The notes under the pieces were generated by a model that was not told the origin of the DNA, ran no database searches, and was given only the letters and a program-made list of their open reading frames with translations. The position numbers were made by a program, and so were the translations under genes. A stretch of 64,000 nt of DNA from RYN-230 sp963718305 (lineage in GTDB: Bacteria > Actinomycetota > Actinomycetes > Streptosporangiales > Streptosporangiaceae), in NCBI GenBank assembly GCA_963718305.1, contig CAVQZG010000020.1, positions 542,500 to 606,499 on the forward strand. The letters run 5' to 3'. This document shows, one piece after another, positions 58,900 through 64,000 of the stretch (position 1 is its first letter; each line of letters starts with the position of its first letter).

Positions 58900-61452
58900 A
58901 TGGGTGTGGTCTGGTATCGGCTGCGGGCGGACGTGCGGGTCAGGTGGCGCACGCTGGCGCTGATCGCGGTGCTGGTGGGGGTCGGCGGGGGGGTGGCCCT
59001 GACCGCGTTCGCTGGTGCCCGGCGCACGGCGGCGGCGATCCCGCAGATGCTGGCCTACAGCCGCCCCGATGACGGCCAGGTGGTCGTCGGCGGTTTCTCC
59101 TGCCCGCCGCTCCCGGTGACTGGCCCGGCGGCCAGGTCCCTGGCGCCGCTGCCCGCGGCGGCGCGGGTACTGCGGCTCCCGCAGGTGGCGGCCTACATGC
59201 GCATGTCCTACCTGTTCTTCTCGTCCAGCCGCTCCGGGTTCGGTGTGGGGAGCGTCAACGTGACCGCTTCCGCCGACGCCCAGGGCTTTCGCGCCATCGA
59301 CCGCCCGCTGATGGTCGCGGGCCGCTTCCCCGACCCCCGGCACCCCTTCGACGCCGCCATCAACGACACCGCGGCGCGGCGACTCCATCTCAGCGTCGGC
59401 AGCCGGCTGACCCTCTATGCCTACTCGCAGGCGCAGGCATGCGGCCTGACCACGGCCGGCCGGCTTCCTGCCCCGGCCGGCCCGCGGTTCATGGTGCGGG
59501 TGGTCGGGATCGCCAGGCTCCCCTCCGACGTCAACGCCATCACACCGCTCGCCGCCGCCCAGAACGTCAACTACGAGGGACAGGGCAACCTCTTCCTGAC
59601 CCCGGCCTTCCTGCTCCGTTACGCCGCCGCGGTGGGTATCCCAGTCCAGGACGTGACCGGGATGAACTCCTATTACGTGCGCCTGCATGGCGGGCTCGCC
59701 GGGTGGAACGCCTTCGCGGCCCGGGTCTCCCGGGCCGATCACAGCGCCTTGCTGGGGGGCAGCAGCGGCGGAGGCGGCGGGGCAGGACTGCAGGTCGCCG
59801 CGGCCAGCGCCGAGCGGGGCACGCAGCTGGCGGTCGTGGCCCTGCTGCTGTTCGGGGCGCTCGCCGCGCTCGTCACCGTGCTGCTGGCCGGGCAGGCGCT
59901 GGCCCGGCAGGTGCTGCTGGACGAGGCCGACCTGGCGATCCTGGCCGGCCTGGGGATGAGCCGGGCCCAGATCGTGGCCGTGGCGGTGCTACGGGCGGCG
60001 CTGGCCGGTATGGCCGGGGGCGTGCTGGCGGTGGCGGTGGCGGTGGCGGCTTCACCGCTGATGCCGGTAGGCCTGGCCCGCCAGGCGGAGATCTCACCAG
60101 GGATCTCGGCCGATGCCCTGGTGCTGGCCGCCGGGTTCTGCGCCCTTGTGGTGCTGATGGCGGCCCTGGGCGTGCTGTCCGCCTGGGCCGTGAGCCGCCG
60201 CGGTCCCGGGCGTGGTGAGGCCGCCCGCCGGGCAGGCGGCCCGCGGCTGGCCGGCTTGCTGGCCCGTTCGCCGCTGCCGCTGACGACGGTGCTGGGCGTG
60301 CGGTTCGGGCTGACACGTGGCCGCGGCCGGACCGCGGTGCCGGTCGGGACCGCGCTGGCCGGGGCGGCCACGGCGGTGCTGGCGGTCGCGGCCGCGCTGA
60401 CCTTCGGGGCCAGCGTCGATCAGCTCGTGAACTCGCCCCGGCAGCAGGGCTGGAACTGGGATGTGCTGGTCGGCAACCCGAACGCGGAGACGGACCCCGC
60501 GGGACAGATCGTGCCGCGGCTGGCCGCCGACCCGCAGGCCGGCTCCTACTCGGCCCTGACCGACCTGCAGGGGGGCGCCACCGTCGATGGCACGGCGGTG
60601 GGGACCACCTTCGTGTTCGACCCTCTTAAAGGCGCGGTGTTCCCGCCGCTGCTGGAGGGCCGGCCACCCCGGACGCCGGGGGAGATCGTGCTCGGAGGCA
60701 GCACGCTGCGCCAGATCGGCCGGCAGGTGGGCCAGACGGTCAGGCTCGGGACACCTGCGGGCACGACCACCATGCGGGTCGTCGGCCGGATGATCGTCCC
60801 GTCGGTCGGGGACGTCCTTACCAACGGGCTGGGTCAGGGGGCCTGGGTGTCGGCCAGCTACTTCCGGTGGCTCAACGCCAAAGCGGCCCGCCTCCACCTG
60901 GGCAACGCGCCGCCGCCGTTCTACCAGCTGTTCGCCGTCCGCTATGCCCCAGGCGTGCAGCCAGCGGAGGCGTTCGCCCGCCTGCAGCACGACTTCGGCC
61001 CCACCGTGCTGCGCCAGCTCCCCGCCGAGAGCGTCGTCAACCTGCAAAGCGTCAACGGCCTTCCGCTGGTGCTGGCCGGACTGGCCGCCGTCCTCGGCGC
61101 CGCTGCCATCGGCAACACGATGACGATCTTCGTCCGCCGCCGCCGCCGTGACCTGGCCATCCTGAAGACCCTGGGGTTCCGGCGGCGGCAGATCGCCGCC
61201 ACCGTGGCCTGGCAGGCGGCCTCCTTCATGCTGGTCGCCCTCGCGGTCGGGCTGCCGCTCGGCGTGGCCGCCGGACGCTGGGCCTGGGACCTGACAGCCA
61301 CCCAGCTCCAATCGGCCGCGCCACCAGCCGTCCCAGTCCTCGCCATCGCGCTCATCGTGCCCGCCGCGCTACTGGCCGGCAACGCCCTGGCCGCGGGGCC
61401 AGCCCGCACCGCAGCCCGGACAGCACCGGCGATTTCACTCCGACAGGAATAA
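58900..61452 (+). CDS. FtsX-like ABC transporter permease (MacB/LolC-type), orphan
   Basis: 850 residues from the ATG at 58900 (GAGGGAG upstream). A first helix (LALIIAVLVGVGGG-like, residues 18-40) and a large extracellular domain are followed by a three-helix FtsX block (VVALLLFGALAALVTVLLAGQALARQ). A second extracellular domain and a second FtsX block (LVLAGLAAVLGAAAIGNTMTIFVRRRRRDLAILKTLGF in outline) complete the two-repeat ABC3 layout. The coupling loops RDLAILKTLGFRRRQI and LAILAGLGMSRAQI contact an ATPase that is not encoded in the window. It is the first large gene right of the tRNA fragment. Confidence 0.88.
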   Translation: MGVVWYRLRADVRVRWRTLALIAVLVGVGGGVALTAFAGARRTAAAIPQMLAYSRPDDGQVVVGGFSCPPLPVTGPAARSLAPLPAAARVLRLPQVAAYMRMSYLFFSSSRSGFGVGSVNVTASADAQGFRAIDRPLMVAGRFPDPRHPFDAAINDTAARRLHLSVGSRLTLYAYSQAQACGLTTAGRLPAPAGPRFMVRVVGIARLPSDVNAITPLAAAQNVNYEGQGNLFLTPAFLLRYAAAVGIPVQDVTGMNSYYVRLHGGLAGWNAFAARVSRADHSALLGGSSGGGGGAGLQVAAASAERGTQLAVVALLLFGALAALVTVLLAGQALARQVLLDEADLAILAGLGMSRAQIVAVAVLRAALAGMAGGVLAVAVAVAASPLMPVGLARQAEISPGISADALVLAAGFCALVVLMAALGVLSAWAVSRRGPGRGEAARRAGGPRLAGLLARSPLPLTTVLGVRFGLTRGRGRTAVPVGTALAGAATAVLAVAAALTFGASVDQLVNSPRQQGWNWDVLVGNPNAETDPAGQIVPRLAADPQAGSYSALTDLQGGATVDGTAVGTTFVFDPLKGAVFPPLLEGRPPRTPGEIVLGGSTLRQIGRQVGQTVRLGTPAGTTTMRVVGRMIVPSVGDVLTNGLGQGAWVSASYFRWLNAKAARLHLGNAPPPFYQLFAVRYAPGVQPAEAFARLQHDFGPTVLRQLPAESVVNLQSVNGLPLVLAGLAAVLGAAAIGNTMTIFVRRRRRDLAILKTLGFRRRQIAATVAWQAASFMLVALAVGLPLGVAAGRWAWDLTATQLQSAAPPAVPVLAIALIVPAALLAGNALAAGPARTAARTAPAISLRQE

Positions 61453-61793
61453 CGGCCACCAACGCCAGCTCCACCAGTCCCCCCGCTCAGAACGCGCTCA
61501 CCCACCGCCCAAGCGAGCCGCCTCAGCCAGCCGCGCGCGGCCGTACAGATAACCCCCATAGGGCACCACGCCGGGCCGATCAGCAAGGCGATCGGAGCCG
61601 TTCATATCGGCGGCGATGTGCGCCCGATCATCCATTTACGGCGAACACTCTGAGTGACACAGGCCCGGACTGCCCGTACCCTTGGGCAGCGCCTGCCGAA
61701 GACGGGCGAGTGTGCTGGTTCCCTGAACCGCCGTCTGCGCGCACAGACTGGCCAGTGCTGGCTGGCGGGTGGCCGGTGAGGGTGGACGAGGGG
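61453..61793. other. Intergenic region (341 bases) between convergent genes
   Basis: Between the permease stop and the 3' end of the O-methyltransferase gene. A 66-codon minus-strand frame (61435-61635) exists but lacks a ribosome site and family resemblance, so I do not call it. No hairpin with convincing length was found. Confidence 0.4.
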
Positions 61794-62456
61794 TCAGCGT
61801 TTGCGGGCGAGGGTGACGCCATCGCGTACGGGCAGCATCACCGACTCCACGCGACCGTCGCCGACGATGATCTCGTTCATCTGACGCATGGCCACAACGG
61901 CGTCGCCCTGGAAGGCCCGGTCCAGCACCTGGCCGCCTTGCAGCACATTGTCGAGGATGAGGAGGCCACCGGGGCGCAGGCGGCTGACCAGCTCCTCGTA
62001 GTAGAGCGGGTAGCTGGGCTTGTCGGCGTCGATGAACGCGAGGTCGAGGACCGGCTCGGCGGGCAGCGCCCGCAGGGTGGTGAGCGCCGGGGCGATCCGC
62101 AGGTCGATCCGTTCCTCAAGGCCGGCCCGCTTCCAGTAGCGCCGGGCGATCGAGGTCCACTCCTGGCTGACGTCGCAGGCGAGCAGGTGGCCGCCCGCGG
62201 GCATGCCCCTGGCGATGCAGATCGAGGAGTAGCCGGTGAACACGCCCACCTCCACAGCGCGCCGGGCTCCTGCCAGCCCGGTCAGCATGGTGAGGAGCTG
62301 GCCCTCGTCGTGTGAGACCTGCATGCCCGCTGCCCCGGGGAAGGCCTCGCGAGTTTCGGCGGCCAGCTGACGCAGCAGGTCGTCGGCGGGCGTGCAGTGC
62401 GTGAGCAGGTAGTCATCGACAGCCGGATTGATGATGTCCACGGGGGTCGCCTCCAT
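61794..62456 (-). CDS. O-methyltransferase (class I, CCoAOMT/catechol-type)
   Basis: 220 residues. MQVSHDEGQLLTMLTGLAGARRAVEVGVFTGYSSICIARGMP in outline has SAM motif I (VEVGVFTGYS) preceded by the family lead-in. CDVSQEWTSIARRYW, the metal-binding DLAFIDADKPSY and LLILDNVL match cation-dependent O-methyltransferases. Such enzymes methylate catechols, other phenolics or natural products. ATG at 62456. Substrate unknown. Confidence 0.9.
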   Translation of the reverse strand: MEATPVDIINPAVDDYLLTHCTPADDLLRQLAAETREAFPGAAGMQVSHDEGQLLTMLTGLAGARRAVEVGVFTGYSSICIARGMPAGGHLLACDVSQEWTSIARRYWKRAGLEERIDLRIAPALTTLRALPAEPVLDLAFIDADKPSYPLYYEELVSRLRPGGLLILDNVLQGGQVLDRAFQGDAVVAMRQMNEIIVGDGRVESVMLPVRDGVTLARKR

Positions 62457-62691
62457 GCGCCGCGCGTTGAGCCTCTACTACCGAGGATCTGCCCAGCGCC
62501 TGTCGCTCGCGACCATAAGCGCCTGTTCGGTGCGTCATCGGCGGCCGCTGGGCCGGCTGTCGCAAGTGTACGGAACGGCGGATCAGGCGCACAGCCATAT
62601 GGCGACGGTCCCGAACGGCCCAGAACGGGCCGTGCCGGTGTCGGGCAGGTGGCCTGCCTGGACGACCGCTGGTGATCACAAGACAATGATC

Positions 62692-63096
62692 TCAGCGTTG
62701 CTCAGACACAACAGGAATACGCCGACGTGCACGAAGGTCTCCGCAGACGAAGGTAAGCGCCAGTATGGCTGCACTCAAGGAGTCCCGCTTTCCGATGGAG
62801 CGAAAGCTCGCGAGGCTGGCAGCCGAGTCGAGCGAATCACTCGCCAATGCTGTTGTGGTCCAGCGGCGGATATCCCGAACGTCGTTCGATCTTGCTGCGG
62901 CGACGGTGCCCACACCCAGGACAAGGTCACGGATGCCGATTGTCCTCATGAGCAGCAAATCAGCACCGGTCGGCTCCTGGCGACCTGACAACCGCATCGG
63001 TGCTCCAGGCGCCACAATTAGCGCGATACCGACTGCAGTCCGGAGCCACCCCATCGTCTCGTAGCTCGTGATCGACACCGTCGCAGCGTAGTTCAC
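62692..63096 (-). CDS. Small membrane protein, DUF4267-like
   Basis: 134 residues from the GTG at 63096 (ATG at 63054 is an alternative). Helices: GWLRTAVGIALIVAPGAPM, MRTIGIRDLVLGVGTVAAA, ALASDSLDSAASLASF (amphipathic) and SLSAAILALTFVCGDL. The RTIGIRDLxLG and ASDSLD motifs match a group of small four-helix actinobacterial proteins. Function unknown. Confidence 0.6.
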   Translation of the reverse strand: MNYAATVSITSYETMGWLRTAVGIALIVAPGAPMRLSGRQEPTGADLLLMRTIGIRDLVLGVGTVAAARSNDVRDIRRWTTTALASDSLDSAASLASFRSIGKRDSLSAAILALTFVCGDLRARRRIPVVSEQR

Positions 63097-63496
63097 GCGC
63101 ACCCACCCGTCAGATGCGGCCTTGCGTGGCCATAACGATCTATCCGGACATCGGCTACAACTGATCGCCCAGGAGCCATGCTGGGCGAGGTGGCGCACAC
63201 AGACCACCCTGTTCTGCCCGCTGCCTGGTCTCGGCTGCGGAGGCACGATGGAATCGTGCGGCCAGCAGGACGACCGCAGAGCCCGCGACGGCTGGGCACC
63301 TGGCAGCTGTCATTTCAGGGGGCTATGCTTCTCGTGGCAGCTAACACACCTGCCTGTCTCCGAGTTACCCTGGCCCGGCGCTGGCGGTAGCGGCTGAGGA
63401 CAAGAGCGGCGCAGCCCTCGTGTGGATTCCTTCCTTCCCATCGTGATCACTCTGCGGTGGCTGGACGCCGGGACGAAGCCACCGGATCGAGGAACG

Positions 63497-64000
63497 ATGG
63501 CGCACGACAAGATCAAGGCGGCTGCCCGCAGGCGCATGGCGAAGACCGGCGAGTCCTACGCCGCTGCCCGGCGCGAGGTCATCAGGGAGTTCCGGGCAGC
63601 CAGTAGCAGCGATCCGGCCAGGGAGCCGGAATGGTTCGCGATCAGCTATAAGGACATGGGCCCGATCTCCACCTGGGCCGACACCCGGCTCGGCGGGGGC
63701 CCGGCCGGAGGGCGGATCGAGGTCGGCGCCGCCGAACTCAGGCTCCGGATGGCCGACTTCAAGGTCAACGTGCCGCGCGCCTCCGTCCGCCAGGCCGCCC
63801 GGTCCTCCCATCAGACGAGGGGAACGATCGGCGTGCATGCCAAGGGAGGCAGCTGGCTGGCGAACGGCTCGGCTGACGGCCTCGTGGAGATCGAGATCGA
63901 CCCGCCCTGCCACACCGAGCGCAGCCTCAGCACCTTGTTCCGCCGGATGAAAGTCACCGAACTGATCGTGAGCCTCATCGATCCGGACGGCTTCATAGCC
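63497..64000 (+). CDS. Conserved actinobacterial protein with PH-like domain, truncated by the right edge
   Basis: The frame is open from the ATG at 63497 (GAGGA upstream) to the window end, 168 residues. The opening MAHDKIKAAARRRMAKTGES, then YAAARREVIREF is a recurrent N-terminal motif of actinomycete proteins of unknown function. The rest (RIEVGAAELRLRMADFKVNV, GTIGVHAKGGSWLANGSADG, LVEIEIDPPC, LIVSLIDPDGFI) resembles a PH-like beta-sandwich found alone in other actinobacterial proteins. The combination suggests a binding rather than catalytic role. Confidence 0.65.
   Translation, partial: MAHDKIKAAARRRMAKTGESYAAARREVIREFRAASSSDPAREPEWFAISYKDMGPISTWADTRLGGGPAGGRIEVGAAELRLRMADFKVNVPRASVRQAARSSHQTRGTIGVHAKGGSWLANGSADGLVEIEIDPPCHTERSLSTLFRRMKVTELIVSLIDPDGFIA

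Noticed and set aside
61435..61635. 66-codon minus-strand frame between the permease and O-methyltransferase genes
   Set aside because: No ribosome site, odd Trp-rich end, overlaps the permease 3' end, no known family.
1..64000. CRISPR arrays, rRNA genes, insertion sequences or integrases
   Set aside because: No regularly spaced repeats, no rRNA sequence, no transposase or recombinase motifs were found in any frame.

Overview
The window is very GC-rich, gene-dense DNA from a filamentous-type actinomycete. Supporting signs are an Lsr2-like nucleoid protein, an LCP cell-wall ligase, a DUF6542 protein, a BlaI/M56 pair, a YtrA-type GntR with its ABC exporter, a SARP-type regulator fragment, many GTG starts and many 4-base ATGA/GTGA overlaps. 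I would place it loosely near the Streptosporangiales/Streptomycetales. No species call is possible from sequence alone, and all family names below rest on motif recognition, not on searches.

Layout. 0-3.9 kb: arginase-family fragment, M19 dipeptidase, zinc alcohol dehydrogenase, a frameshifted YceI gene divergent from a MarR regulator. 3.9-13.8 kb: an envelope-glycan/redox neighbourhood made of a cytochrome-b561/molybdopterin oxidoreductase, membrane protein, GT87-type mannosyltransferase, methyltransferase, an OmpR-type two-component system, a sugar epimerase, a GT2 enzyme, a DUF2064 nucleotidyl/glycosyltransferase and a membrane protein. A 12-base motif is shared by the two divergent promoters flanking the two-component system. 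13.9-15.2 kb: a UDP-sulfoquinovose synthase homologue, the sulfolipid head-group donor enzyme, next to that cluster. 15.6-21 kb: two overlapping transglutaminase-like genes, a BrkB membrane protein, a truncated SRPBCC remnant, LCP ligase and a frameshifted DUF6542 gene. 21-27.7 kb: TetR/MFS pair with a clear operator, Lsr2-like protein, S9 peptidase with TetR, cold-shock protein. 27.8-31.1 kb: an aldolase-HAD-DhaL-DhaK operon for ketose or dihydroxyacetone phosphate metabolism. 31.3-43.6 kb: a one-piece histidine kinase/response regulator, methyltransferase, BlaI/M56, ArsR/SRPBCC with a perfect 16-base palindrome, small enzymes, and a GntR-ABC operon with a leaderless promoter. 43.9-57.6 kb: APH-like kinase, rifampin phosphotransferase with its upstream rifamycin-associated element, DinB, ankyrin, GH5 glucanase, glutaminase, MsrA, FAD oxidase, LuxR regulator, a truncated SARP and a P-loop kinase. 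57.6-64 kb: a 1.3 kb gene-poor stretch carrying the 3' half of a tRNA-Phe gene (probable att site), then an orphan FtsX-type permease, an O-methyltransferase, a small membrane protein and a gene running off the right edge.

The gene sets that most plainly work together are the two-component/glycosyltransferase/sulfosugar block (3.9-15.2 kb), the ketose-phosphate operon (27.8-31.1 kb), and five regulator-target pairs with recognisable operators. Three genes (YceI, DUF6542, aldolase) each need a one-base correction to restore a full family-length protein. Two of these fall in G/C runs, so draft-assembly indels are as likely as real decay. Reading frames are unusually open on both strands: two convergent genes have no stop for 0.7-0.85 kb inside their neighbours.
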